Source: Nitrospiraceae bacterium UBA2600 (GTDB lineage Bacteria; Nitrospirota; Thermodesulfovibrionia; Thermodesulfovibrionales; Thermodesulfovibrionaceae). From it: a stretch of 64,000 nucleotides of DNA. The translations under genes were made by a program, and so were the position numbers. Positions 18,097 through 26,642 of the stretch are shown here, piece by piece (the stretch's first letter is position 1; every line of letters starts with the position of its first letter). The DNA is taken from assembly GCA_002339325.1 (NCBI GenBank), contig DDKK01000040.1, positions 71,157-135,156 of the forward strand, written 5' to 3'. The notes beneath the pieces were generated by a model, which was given only the letters and a program-made list of their open reading frames with translations, made no database searches and was not told where the DNA came from.

Positions 18097-19041
18097 TTTA
18101 AACCTCCCTGTTGTTTTTATTAAAAAATAAAAATCCTCATGAAATTGAAAATTATTTAAGTAGATGGGGATAGAGAGATTGAAATTGTTTTTTTAAACTT
18201 AGAAAATTAAAGTGTCAGATGATTTATTGAATTAAACAGTAAGAAAGTAGAACTTTTAATTTCAGATTACATAACTCCAAAGTAAAGAGCTTTTGGATTT
18301 TTCCTGATTTTTGAATGAAATGTCCTGATTTTTATTAAAAGTGTCCTGACTTTTATAAAGATTTGTCCTATTTTTTATAAGTTGTCCTGTTTTTGATTGA
18401 TTTTTATTGTAAAGTCATTGATATTTATGGATTTTTTCATGATATAACCAGAAAAAAAATAACATTGCTAAAATTAAAAACACAAAAAATTTAAGAAAAA
18501 AAGAAAAAAGGAATATATATATTTAAACAATATTTTAATTAATTAGATTATATTTATTTAAATTAAAAATAAAATAACATTGCTAAGTTCAAAAAATTTC
18601 CAGAGAAATTTTTTGAATAGCTTTAGAAATTTCAAAATTTAAAATATTAATAAAAATTATTATTTAAAACAGTAAAATTATAGGGTCTCAAAATTTTAAT
18701 AAAAATTAGAAGAATTTAGAAAGATCTTTTAAATTACTAATGTTTATTAATTTCCTATTCAGCCAAAAATTACCAAAACTGATTTAATTATAAATTTTTA
18801 AAAATTTCAAGGTTTAAATGATGCGGTTCCATAGAATTGTATTGGAATCATAAAGGACTTAAAATTGTTATTTATTTTTATTAGTAAAAAAATCTGAAAA
18901 TAAATAGCTTAATTTGAAATTTATCACTCAATCCTTTATTCTGATCACCTTTTCTCTTTTTTAGAAATTATTTAATATTAAGGGAGGTCAGTTTTATTGA
19001 AAATTTTCACAACTAATACGTCTTATCGAATCTTTAGTATA
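18097..19041. other. Candidate replication origin region
   Basis: This 945-base gene-free interval contains the five iterons and then, from about 18420 to 18900, an extremely AT-rich tract that could act as the unwinding element. Within it AAAATAACATTGCTAA occurs twice (18456-18471 and 18571-18586), 115 bases apart. No DnaA-box cluster was obvious by eye. The origin assignment is inference from the layout. Confidence 0.5.
18300..18397. repeat. Five iterons upstream of the rep-like gene
   Basis: Five direct repeats of consensus TGTCCTGATTTTTAT begin at 18300, 18321, 18342, 18364 and 18383, spaced 21, 21, 22 and 19 bases, or about two helical turns. The outer copies are the least conserved; TCCT is invariant. 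They lie 204-300 bases upstream of the rep-like start codon. Direct repeats at this period next to a Rep gene and an AT-rich tract are the hallmark of an iteron origin. Confidence 0.75.
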
Positions 19042-19251
19042 TTAAGCAAATGCTAATTTACCCTTTGGTTGAGGGATTTCTCTGCCTAAAGATTTTGCAG
19101 TTTCTATCCATTCCTCAATTACTACCTTAACATTATTAACTGCTTCTTCATAGGTTTTGCCATCAGCCATGCATCCTGGAAGTTCTGGCACTTCAGCTAT
19201 GAAAGCCTCATCTTCCTCAGACCAATAGATTATTATTTCATACCTATACAT
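19042..19251 (-). CDS. hicB: HicB-family antitoxin
   Basis: The 69-residue protein is a short HicB: YEIIIYWSEEDEAFIAEVPELPGC, then the helix YEEAVNNVKVVIEEWIETA and REIPQP. It lacks a C-terminal DNA-binding domain, as do many minimal HicB proteins. It binds and blocks the HicA mRNA interferase. A GGGGG Shine-Dalgarno precedes it inside the end of the broken hicA reading frame, so the pair was once translationally coupled. Confidence 0.88.
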   Translation of the reverse strand: MYRYEIIIYWSEEDEAFIAEVPELPGCMADGKTYEEAVNNVKVVIEEWIETAKSLGREIPQPKGKLAFA

Positions 19252-19509
19252 CTTTTACCCCCTTGTGAAGCTTATATTTTAATATCAAACTTCTCACTTG
19301 TTTTACTTGATAGGGTTTTGCTTTTCCATCAATCAACGGTTGCAAATTTATTATTTCCTCAATTTCTTCCCTAAAAATATATGATGACTTCCCTTTATTC
19401 TCTCCTTAAAGCCAAAATCTATTAACAGTTTTCTTAGATCTTCAAACCTTAAATTTTTATCTGATAATCCAGACAACAATTTATCAAGAAATTTTTTGTT
19501 TACGCTCAT
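19244..19509 (-). pseudogene. hicA: hicA toxin gene with a frameshift
   Basis: From the ATG at 19509 the frame reads MSVNKKFLDKLLSG, RFEDLRKLLIDFGF and KGSHHIF, including the catalytic-His region of HicA, then hits a stop. One frame over, the rest of HicA is intact: REEIEEIINLQP, AKPYQVKQVRSLILKYKL, ending 8 bases inside hicB. One base missing from the T-run just after HHIF explains the break. The toxin is probably inactive unless this is a sequencing error or a frameshift site. Confidence 0.85.
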
Positions 19510-19769
19510 TGATATATTTTATCACAGACTTTTCTTTTATCTAAAACTATTTAATTAAGGAAATTACGGTAACGAATAGTGTCAAAGCCTTGAAGCTAAA
19601 ATTTACCATCAAAGAATTTGAATTTCTCTAGACAGTATTAATATTTTCTAAAGTGTAAATAAATTTTTGAGTAAAGGCACGAACGGTCATTAATGGCTAC
19701 AGATAAAATTTATATGAAAAAGGCAGAAGGGTTCTTTTTATCTGTTAAAGATTTTTATCGATGTATAAC

Positions 19770-19797
19770 AACGATGTCGGGACGTCCCGACATCGTT
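19770..19797. repeat. 28-base perfect palindrome
   Basis: Half-site AACGATGTCGGGAC is followed at once by its exact complement GTCCCGACATCGTT, with no loop. There is no adjacent gene end that would need a terminator within 250 bases. It is one of the set of four long palindromes in this part of the island. Confidence 0.85.
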
Positions 19798-19919
19798 TCT
19801 GAATTCAAAACTTCTGAATGAGAAGTGATAGAAAAATTCCTATAGCTTATTATTGCAATATGTTTTCAATTTTTATCTGCGATTTCAATATTGTTTATGA
19901 GATTATTATTAAATTTAGA

Positions 19920-19937
19920 TGTTGCCACGTGGCAACA
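19920..19937. repeat. 18-base palindrome with extended flanks
   Basis: TGTTGCCACGTGGCAACA is a perfect palindrome centred on CACGTG. The flanks AGA and CATCT extend the pairing imperfectly to an AGATG...CATCT hairpin. It lies 122 bases from the 28-base palindrome. Confidence 0.8.
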
Positions 19938-20134
19938 CATCTGTTAATTATATTTTAAGTTCATAAATAAAACTATTATCGTGTCTAACAAAATAGTATT
20001 GTTAACCTTTATGGCATCGTTAAATCTGAAAGATATTGGCACTGAATATTTATTCCAGTTAGTCCCGAGTTTATCAATTTAGCGTCAAAAAATAGCAAAA
20101 TCAGCTCTTAAACACTTGTTTTTACTTGATGTCC

Positions 20135-20885
20135 ACATCTGTCCAAAATAATTTTTAGAAGGAAGCCTCGATAGGGTAAAATTGTCTTGCCCAAAAAACA
20201 AACCCTATAAGGAGGCTTCCCATGAATAAGTTTAACAGTATTTTTGGACAAATTCTACAGATAGTTTCAAGGAGCGAGTTTTGCAAGGCAGTAATGGAGA
20301 CAGGAACAGAAAAAGGAGCTAAGGGGTTCACCTGTTGGGAGCAGTTTGTTGCGATGCTTTTTTGCCAGTTAGCTAAGGCACATTCTTTAAGAGAGATAGG
20401 TGGCGGACTTGCAAGCTGTCTTGGGAAGGTAAAGCATCTTGGCATTAAAGGTGCACCCAAACACTCAACTCTCTCTTATGCTAATGAACACAGACCATGG
20501 TAGCTTCATCAGATAAAGACCTTTGTAGGGACATCGCCGAATGCAGTAATGATACAGATTTGGACAGCATTGATAGCAATACTTATTCTTAGGTATTTGA
20601 AGTTTCGCTCCTCTCTTGGGTGGTCACTGAGCAACCTTGTGGTGATGCTTAGGTATAATCTATTTACATATAGGGACTTATGGGAGTGGATAAATAATCC
20701 TTATGAAATGCTGCAGATTATGCCAGATGCAGAACAGCTTTCTTTAGAGGGGATTTAATTGGACAGCATAATGAAAGAGAGAGAAAAAAGAGGGGAACCT
20801 GATTTTGAAAACACGGATTAACCTGTCTAAAATCCTTGTTTTATAAAGGATGATTCTATGAATTCAGATTATTTTGGACAGATGT
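20135..20885 (+). mobile_element. Internally deleted IS4-family element
   Basis: The 18-base terminal inverted repeats are identical: ACATCTGTCCAAAATAAT at 20135-20152 and its complement at 20868-20885. Between them only the two ends of an IS4-type transposase survive. The element is 751 bases, about half of a full copy, so it can move only if a related transposase acts in trans. No target-site duplication was recognised. Confidence 0.82.
20222..20758 (+). pseudogene. IS4-family transposase with its catalytic middle deleted
   Basis: The first 93 codons read as the N-terminal DUF4372-like part of IS4 transposases (FCKAVMETGTEKGAKGFTCW, SLREIGGGL, KHSTLSYANEHRPW), ending at a TAG (20501-20503). 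The same frame then continues as the C-terminal tail (KTFVGTSPNAVMIQIWTALIA, LSNLVVMLRYNLFTYRDLW). Roughly 200 residues with the DDE catalytic core are missing between them. The matching frame indicates one deletion event. Confidence 0.85.
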
Positions 20886-21009
20886 AAAGACCTTTTATTA
20901 ATTAATCTAAAATTTGTATACGACAACTTATTTTTTATCTAAAAACTAATAAGCTCAAAATAACCCTGTTTCAATTTTCCATAAGGTTTTTGAAATAATT
21001 TCATTATTT

Positions 21010-21118
21010 ATAACAAAATTTTGTTATGAATAGTTGATTTTCCTATTATCTTTTCCTATTATCTAGTAATATAATCATGTCATAATATCTTGACTATTTA
21101 TAACATTTCTACTAAGAT
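21010..21118 (+). promoter_or_regulatory. Control region of the recombinase/DruA-like/NurA/HerA cluster
   Basis: Three elements sit in order: a perfect 18-base palindrome ATAACAAAATTTTGTTAT (21010-21027), a 13-base tandem repeat of TTTTCCTATTATC (21038-21063, two exact copies), and a promoter with TTGACT (21090-21095), 17-base spacer and TAAGAT (21113-21118). The first start codon is at 21127, so the transcript would have almost no leader. The palindrome is a likely repressor site; this is inference. Confidence 0.55.
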
Positions 21119-21126
21119 AAAAAGAA

Positions 21127-21708
21127 ATGCTTACTCTAAAAAAGAATTCCTTTATTATAACATCTTCGCAGGAAGGAGAAATATATAATCTTACCGAAGA
21201 TGAACTTAACAGGCTTACCACAGAATTTCAGAAATGGTTTGAGGAAAAGAAAGGCATTGTAAGGGTAAGATACTGGCTTGTATTTTTATTCCTGAGATAC
21301 ACAGGGGCAAGAATCTCAGAAATTAATGAAATCCGTGATATAGATTTCAGAAACTCAACGGTAAGGCTTATAACCCTTAAAAGAACTGGCAGAAAAAAAG
21401 GACAGTATAGAATTATCCCTATTCCTGACAGGCTTATCTCCGCGTATATAAGAACTGTAAAAATATATCCTTCTTTAGAAGGTAAGGTTTTCAAAATAGA
21501 GAGAAATAATTTTTTCACTGTTTTTAGAGAAATTTGCAAAAAAGCAGGGATTCCGTCTGAAATTTCACACCCCCATGTTTTAAGGCATAAAAGAGCGATA
21601 GAGCTACTGAGGGCAGGTATTCCGACTACTGTAGTTCAGCAGTTAATGGAACATGCAAGTTTAAATACAACAGCTATGTATTTGAGATTCAGTAATATTG
21701 AGATGTAG
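21127..21708 (+). CDS. Short tyrosine recombinase (XerA/XerD-like)
   Basis: The 193-residue protein is essentially a catalytic domain. The active-site residues are present: Arg in TGARISEINEI, HPHVLRHKRAIELL, and MEHASLNTTAMYLRF with the His and nucleophilic Tyr. The N-terminal core-binding domain seen in Xer proteins (~300 residues) is reduced to about 40 residues. It precedes the DruA-like gene by 46 bases in the same direction, so it may belong to that module either as its mobility gene or as a functional part. Confidence 0.82.
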   Translation: MLTLKKNSFIITSSQEGEIYNLTEDELNRLTTEFQKWFEEKKGIVRVRYWLVFLFLRYTGARISEINEIRDIDFRNSTVRLITLKRTGRKKGQYRIIPIPDRLISAYIRTVKIYPSLEGKVFKIERNNFFTVFREICKKAGIPSEISHPHVLRHKRAIELLRAGIPTTVVQQLMEHASLNTTAMYLRFSNIEM

Positions 21709-21754
21709 GGATTGATGAAAAGTAAGAGATTAATATAAGTTCAGATAGAAAGAA

Positions 21755-22894
21755 ATGGAATTAAATCAGTTTGAAAATGAACTGAGAGAGCAAATCATTA
21801 AGGCATTAAAAGAACAAGGATTTAAAATAAATCCTCATTTAAGACCAGTAGAATGTAACAAGGAAGTATATCGCAGTATTCAACTGAAATCAAAGTTTGA
21901 ACAAATGTCTTTGCATAAAAAATTTTTATTGAATTCCATAAAACAAGTAAAAAATTACTGTAGAAATGGTTATGAAATTAGCCCCGAAAAGATTACTTTA
22001 CAGGTAAGAGAAGTTAAATGTAGGTCAATGGAGGAAGTTTTATTTAAATGGTGGAATTTAGTTTGGTGGAGCATCCCTTATCAGCGTCCTTATGGACGCC
22101 AGTTGAGATTTTTGCTTTGGGATATCAGTCATGATGCTCCTTTTGGCTTAATTGGTTTACAAAGTCCTGTATTAAAATTGTCTGTTCGTGATAAATATCT
22201 TGAGTTACCTAAAGAGACAATGGATATCTGGGTAAATATGTCAATGAACGCTCAAAGAGTTGGTGCACTGCCTCCATACAATCAATTAATTGGTGGGAAA
22301 ATGGTTGCTCTAGCATTAACCTGTAATGAAATAAGAGATTTTTACAGAAAAAAATATGGAAATACTATAACAATCTTACAAAAAAGAAAATTAAAACCAG
22401 AACTTTTGTTTATAACTACAACAAGTGCCTTTGGCAAAAGTAGCATATATAATCGCTTGAAATATAATGGAGAGACTATTGCTATTAATCTTGGTTATAC
22501 AAGAGGTGCTGGCACCTTCCATATTCCTGAGAGTTTATATGAACAAATTTTAAAATTTTTATCCCTTAAAGGAGTTAATATTGCCAGAGGCTATGGATAT
22601 GGTCCGTCAAGAAAAATTAAACTGATAACTCTTGGTTTAAGATTGCTTGGGTTGTTTCAGTATGAGTATCACGGAATTAAACGAGAATTCTATCTCTTTC
22701 CGCTTGTTAAAAATCTAAAAGAAGTTATTCAAAAAGGGCAAGAACCTATATGGATTGACCGTCCTTTTGGCGAGCTGGTTGATTACTGGAAGAAAAGATG
22801 GGCACTGCCACGAGCAGAAAGAATATCTAACTGGAAATACTTTAATAGTCATAAGTTTTTTGAAGAAACCGAAAAAATGCTAAAAGAGATATAG
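21755..22894 (+). CDS. DUF4338 / DruA-like protein
   Basis: The 379-residue protein has the DUF4338 pattern: GLIGLQSPVLKLSVRDKYL (residues ~130-148), NMSMNAQRVGALPPYNQLIGGKMVALAL (with the conserved 'xRxGxLPxxNxLxxxK'-like run), NEIRDFYRKKYG, and TTTSAFGKSSIYNRL followed by GYTRGAGTFHIPESLY. DUF4338 is the domain of DruA in the Druantia anti-phage systems, but it also occurs alone; its biochemistry is unknown. The stop codon abuts the start codon of the NurA gene. No Druantia helicase DruE is present; NurA and HerA occupy that place. Confidence 0.75.
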   Translation: MELNQFENELREQIIKALKEQGFKINPHLRPVECNKEVYRSIQLKSKFEQMSLHKKFLLNSIKQVKNYCRNGYEISPEKITLQVREVKCRSMEEVLFKWWNLVWWSIPYQRPYGRQLRFLLWDISHDAPFGLIGLQSPVLKLSVRDKYLELPKETMDIWVNMSMNAQRVGALPPYNQLIGGKMVALALTCNEIRDFYRKKYGNTITILQKRKLKPELLFITTTSAFGKSSIYNRLKYNGETIAINLGYTRGAGTFHIPESLYEQILKFLSLKGVNIARGYGYGPSRKIKLITLGLRLLGLFQYEYHGIKREFYLFPLVKNLKEVIQKGQEPIWIDRPFGELVDYWKKRWALPRAERISNWKYFNSHKFFEETEKMLKEI

Positions 22895-24046
22895 ATGGAA
22901 AAGTTTAATCAAACACCTTTTGCTGAACTTCCAGAAGCTTTGGTGGAAGAGATGCTTTCTAAAAGTGAGCAAGTCGGGGATAAGCTTTATGATTCTTTTA
23001 AAGAAATTCAAAATAATAAAGATAATTTACGAAAACAATTACAAGAACAAAATATTCTAAAACAAGATACAGAAGTTGGCTATCCGGGAATCCCAACAAC
23101 TTGTGGTGTAGATGGTTCATATGCTGTTGAGAGGCTTTTAACGACTGATTTAGTTGCCTGTGCAGCAGTTGCCTGTGAAGGATTAACTCCTCCCTCTGAA
23201 AGAAGATACTGGGTAAAGCCTCATCATAGAGTATTTATTCATCCAGAGAAGCACGATCCAGATACAGGCACGGTTGCCAGGGGAGTAATGATAGAAATGG
23301 AATTTGAGCTTGCAGCAAATGCTCCTCATGATATAGTTTTTTTAGATGGTTCTTTTACAACGCCTTTAATTTATATGAATCAGGCCATAAATAAAGTTTT
23401 AGAATGGGAAAATGAAAACAATAGCACACAAATTGGGAAAGCACTAAGAGAAAGATTCAGGAAATTCCTTGAGGATTATAAAACCATTCTAAAGTCTGAA
23501 AGAACTGATAAATTATGGGTAAGTTTACCTAAATATACTACAAGAAGAGAATTGGGCAAAATATTAAATTGGTCATCCAATTATGATGACCGTGCAATTT
23601 TAACTGCCATTTTATTACCAGGTGAATTTACCTTACCGGTTCCTTTAGAAAAGCCTCATCAACCATGGCATTTGAAAATGCCTTCTGATGATCCAGAACT
23701 TGAGAGATTAAAGGATGATGTTATTTCAGCAATAAATAAAATTTATGTTATATATTACAGACCCTATAGCTGGACACCTGTTTTTAGAATTGAAATCGCC
23801 TCTTCTATTGCTTTTAATAATTTTCGGATAGCAATATTGCTTCAAGGTGTCAGATATCAGTCTGGAACACCCGGAATTATGGAACTTTATCCTCTTTACA
23901 TAGCAGACCGAATGGTAAAACACCTTGGCAGTGCTATTCCTGCCTTCAGACAAACAGCTACCAGGAGAATGACAGAACTGCATCAGGGCGATGTTGGAGA
24001 AATATTTTTTAGTATGCATGGTTATAGAACAGAAAGTTGGAGGTAA
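22895..24046 (+). CDS. NurA-domain nuclease
   Basis: The 383-residue protein has the NurA fold signatures: GVDGSYAVERLLTTD with Asp73 in the first metal site and DIVFLDGSFTTPLIY with Asp151 in the second, and a C-terminal region ending in GDVGEIFFSMHGYRT. NurA is an RNaseH-like 5'-3' nuclease that works with the HerA translocase in DNA end processing. It starts on the base after the DruA-like stop, so translational coupling is likely, and lies 30 bases before the HerA-like gene. Confidence 0.85.
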   Translation: MEKFNQTPFAELPEALVEEMLSKSEQVGDKLYDSFKEIQNNKDNLRKQLQEQNILKQDTEVGYPGIPTTCGVDGSYAVERLLTTDLVACAAVACEGLTPPSERRYWVKPHHRVFIHPEKHDPDTGTVARGVMIEMEFELAANAPHDIVFLDGSFTTPLIYMNQAINKVLEWENENNSTQIGKALRERFRKFLEDYKTILKSERTDKLWVSLPKYTTRRELGKILNWSSNYDDRAILTAILLPGEFTLPVPLEKPHQPWHLKMPSDDPELERLKDDVISAINKIYVIYYRPYSWTPVFRIEIASSIAFNNFRIAILLQGVRYQSGTPGIMELYPLYIADRMVKHLGSAIPAFRQTATRRMTELHQGDVGEIFFSMHGYRTESWR

Positions 24047-24076
24047 AAAGTAAAGCGAATAGGGGGTGATTAAAAA

Positions 24077-25879
24077 ATGTCGGATATAAATGTTGACCAA
24101 CTAATTAATTCCTCTGAACGAATTGGTACAATAGGTTCCCCTTCTTCCACAAGTGAGCTTTCCATAGATATTCTTGGCACTGCAGTTGGGAGGAAACTGG
24201 TGGGTGAGCTTGCTCTTTTTAGCTTTTACCAAGATGGCAAGCCCCATTATGCCTTAGGGCAGATAACAGAGGTTCAATTAAAAAATATATGGCTCGAAGA
24301 TCCAACAATGAGATCTCTTGCAAGACAGAGGGGACAGGTAAATCCTGTAAGCGGACAACAGGATACTCATCTTGGTGAGATGACAGTAAGTGCAGTGTTC
24401 AGAGATGATGGTTATAGATTTGAACCAAGTATTCTGGGAACTGTTCCAGCAACAGGAACTTTTATACATCTGGTAAGTGATCCAATATTAAATAAATTAT
24501 TAGAAAATTACAAAGAAGAAATATTTTATCTTGGTCATGTTTATGGTTCAACACCAAAACTACCTTTCTGGTTTAAACATTTTGGAACAGGACTACATGG
24601 AGCTGGTGAGGCATACCATATCGGAATTTTCGGTAAAACCGGTTCTGGAAAGTCAGTTCTGGCAAAGATGATTCTCTTGGCCTATGCAAGATATCCTGAG
24701 ATGGCTATATTTGTGATTGATCCCCAGGGAGAATTTTCAAAAGATGTCCGAGGAGAAATAAGGACAGAAGGATTTCCTTTAAATTTATCCGATATCTTTT
24801 CATATTTAAACAAAGAAGTCGTCATTACAAATGTTAGAAATTTGATTCTGGATAGATGGGATCTTTTCAGTGAAATTCTTTATGAATCTCCGTTTTTTGA
24901 ACGCCTAAGCATTCCAAAAGGTGAAAATAGAAGAATAGCTTCTGAAGTCTTAGCAGAAAGATTGCAGAGAGCAGGTATTACTTTACAAAATTTATATCAA
25001 CGTGAATCATTTAATCGTACATGGCAAATTATTGGCGATTCAAATGTTCAGATGCAATTCTATAGAACTTCGCAATCTCGTGACAGGTTTAATGCAGTTT
25101 ATCAAGAATCAGATCAAAATGAGTTTTTTAATAATTATTGGATTCCGGTAACCAGGTTATTCAGAAAAGATCGTGAAGGAGCTATAAGTGTTGATAATCT
25201 TATACAACAAACTTTTGATGTGAATAGAAATCGTCGCCCAGTTGTGGTTATAGACCTGTCAAAGGAGATGGCATCGGGACTTTTCTGGAATGAGACAATA
25301 CAGGCACTGGTTATAAAAAGGTTATTAGACGGACTAACTTATCTGGCTGAAAATGCTTATCGTGAAAACAGATTTTTAAATACTCTTGTGATACTGGACG
25401 AAGCCCACAGATTAGCCCCGAGAGATAAAATTGAAAATGAAAAACAGGAAAGTGTTAGAATGTCCTTGCTGGATGCAGTGAGAACTACAAGAAAATATGG
25501 ACTTGGCTGGATGTTTATCAGTCAGACATTGTCAAGTTTACATAAAGAAATTATCAATCAATTGAGAATTTTTTTCTTTGGATTTGGTTTATCTATGGGT
25601 ACAGAGTTTATGTCTTTAAAAGAGATTGTTGGCGGAGAACCTAATGCTTTAAAACTTTATCAATCATTTCGTGACCCTCACAGTGCTTTTGATATTACAT
25701 CCAGACAATATTCTTTCATGACTGTGGGTCCAGTCTCTCCTCTTTCATTTGCTGGTACACCTCTTTTCTTTACTTCATTTAATAATCCTGAAGAATTTTT
25801 GAGAACCAATAGATTATTAAGACAAGTTCAAAAGTTTTTTGTTTCTGGAGGCTCTGGAAAACTTTTTAATGAAAAATAA
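24077..25879 (+). CDS. HerA-like hexameric ATPase/translocase
   Basis: The 600-residue protein has an N-terminal HAS-barrel-like region (residues 25-130), Walker A FGKTGSGKSVLAK (186-193 core), the following IDPQGEF motif, Walker B LVILDEAHRLAPR (~436), and the HerA/FtsK-type sensor stretch AVRTTRKYGLGWMFISQTLS. HerA pumps DNA and stimulates NurA. A Shine-Dalgarno-like AGGGGG precedes the ATG. Bacterial HerA on islands commonly drives defence complexes with varied nuclease partners; here the partners would be NurA and the DruA-like protein. Confidence 0.87.
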   Translation: MSDINVDQLINSSERIGTIGSPSSTSELSIDILGTAVGRKLVGELALFSFYQDGKPHYALGQITEVQLKNIWLEDPTMRSLARQRGQVNPVSGQQDTHLGEMTVSAVFRDDGYRFEPSILGTVPATGTFIHLVSDPILNKLLENYKEEIFYLGHVYGSTPKLPFWFKHFGTGLHGAGEAYHIGIFGKTGSGKSVLAKMILLAYARYPEMAIFVIDPQGEFSKDVRGEIRTEGFPLNLSDIFSYLNKEVVITNVRNLILDRWDLFSEILYESPFFERLSIPKGENRRIASEVLAERLQRAGITLQNLYQRESFNRTWQIIGDSNVQMQFYRTSQSRDRFNAVYQESDQNEFFNNYWIPVTRLFRKDREGAISVDNLIQQTFDVNRNRRPVVVIDLSKEMASGLFWNETIQALVIKRLLDGLTYLAENAYRENRFLNTLVILDEAHRLAPRDKIENEKQESVRMSLLDAVRTTRKYGLGWMFISQTLSSLHKEIINQLRIFFFGFGLSMGTEFMSLKEIVGGEPNALKLYQSFRDPHSAFDITSRQYSFMTVGPVSPLSFAGTPLFFTSFNNPEEFLRTNRLLRQVQKFFVSGGSGKLFNEK

Positions 25880-25965
25880 AGATTAATATAAATGGATAAA
25901 ATGCCTAAATGTACTTTAAAATTCTAACTGTTTGAAGAAGAGTATACCCTTAAAACCTATCTAAA

Positions 25966-26132
25966 CGGGAAAAATTGATAGAGGTTGTATATGAGTTGGA
26001 CAAATATTTGCTGGATAAGTTCCCAGTTCAAGAACATGTTTTTTCACGATTAGAGAGATAGCAGAAAAAGGTAGAGATAAACTATGGCAAATAATGGAAT
26101 ACTATAACCTGTCATTGGACGATGATGACTAA
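25966..26132 (+). pseudogene. Decayed gene fragment of unknown family
   Basis: Two frames give a continuous-looking peptide: REKLIEVVYELDKYLLDKF and PVQEHVFSRLER to a stop at 26059-26061, then from 26046 TIREIAEKGRDKLWQIMEYYN to SLDDDD and a stop at 26130-26132. The split suggests a frameshifted remnant of a small helical protein. I do not recognise the family. Confidence 0.4.
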
Positions 26133-26218
26133 AATTATAAGTAATAGAAAGTGAAAATTATTAGAAATTTATTTGTATTTATTCGCTTAATTAGTTTATT
26201 TTTTTAACTTCTCTTGAT

Positions 26219-26475
26219 TCCTATGCTATTACCTGTCAAGTAATCCGTATCCTTAAAGGTGATATTTTTCATTGTCTACCTAAAAAGCCACCATTTGGTG
26301 CTAAAGTTCACAAATATGGCAACATCTCAGTTAGCATGGATGGTATTGATGCTCCTGAAAAAAGGCAGAATTATGTTAAAGATACAGGACTTTCAATTAA
26401 GTAAAGAATTGGTAGCAAAAATGTAAATCTTGACGTTAAAGAGAGAATACCCTCTAAAATTTACCCCTATCCATA
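26219..26475 (+). pseudogene. Remnant of a staphylococcal-nuclease-like (thermonuclease) gene
   Basis: The frame reads SYAITCQVIRILKGDIF, ...KYGNISVSMDGIDAPEKRQ..., then a TAA at about 26403 and RIGSKNVNLDVKER beyond. The run V-x-G-I-D-A-P-E-x-x-Q is the SNase core, where the Asp binds calcium. No start codon, an in-frame stop and loss of the C-terminal third show that the gene is dead. Confidence 0.7.
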
Positions 26476-26642
26476 AAATTTGAAATTTCTACTAAAAACT
26501 CTGTAAATTTTTTTTAGCATTCTCTTCCCCTACAACACTCTATAAATCTAGAACTTTACTTACATTAGCTGCTTCAAATTTCTTCACCTTATTATAACAA
26601 AAACTTGATTTTTTTTATTTATTAGCATGGTATAATATAAAT

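Larger units (their letters stand above)
19510..20134. other. Non-coding stretch between hicA and the IS remnant
   Basis: No gene is supported. It carries two GC-rich palindromes at 19770-19797 and 19920-19937, listed separately, in otherwise AT-rich DNA. Confidence 0.6.

Noticed and set aside
18300..18397. Direct repeats considered as a CRISPR array
   Set aside because: The repeat unit is 15 bases with 4-7 base gaps and diverging copies; there are no spacers and no cas genes, and iterons explain the period.
21755..25879. Complete Druantia system
   Set aside because: Only a DUF4338 protein is present; the large DruE helicase and other Dru genes are absent, so the name cannot be applied to the cluster.
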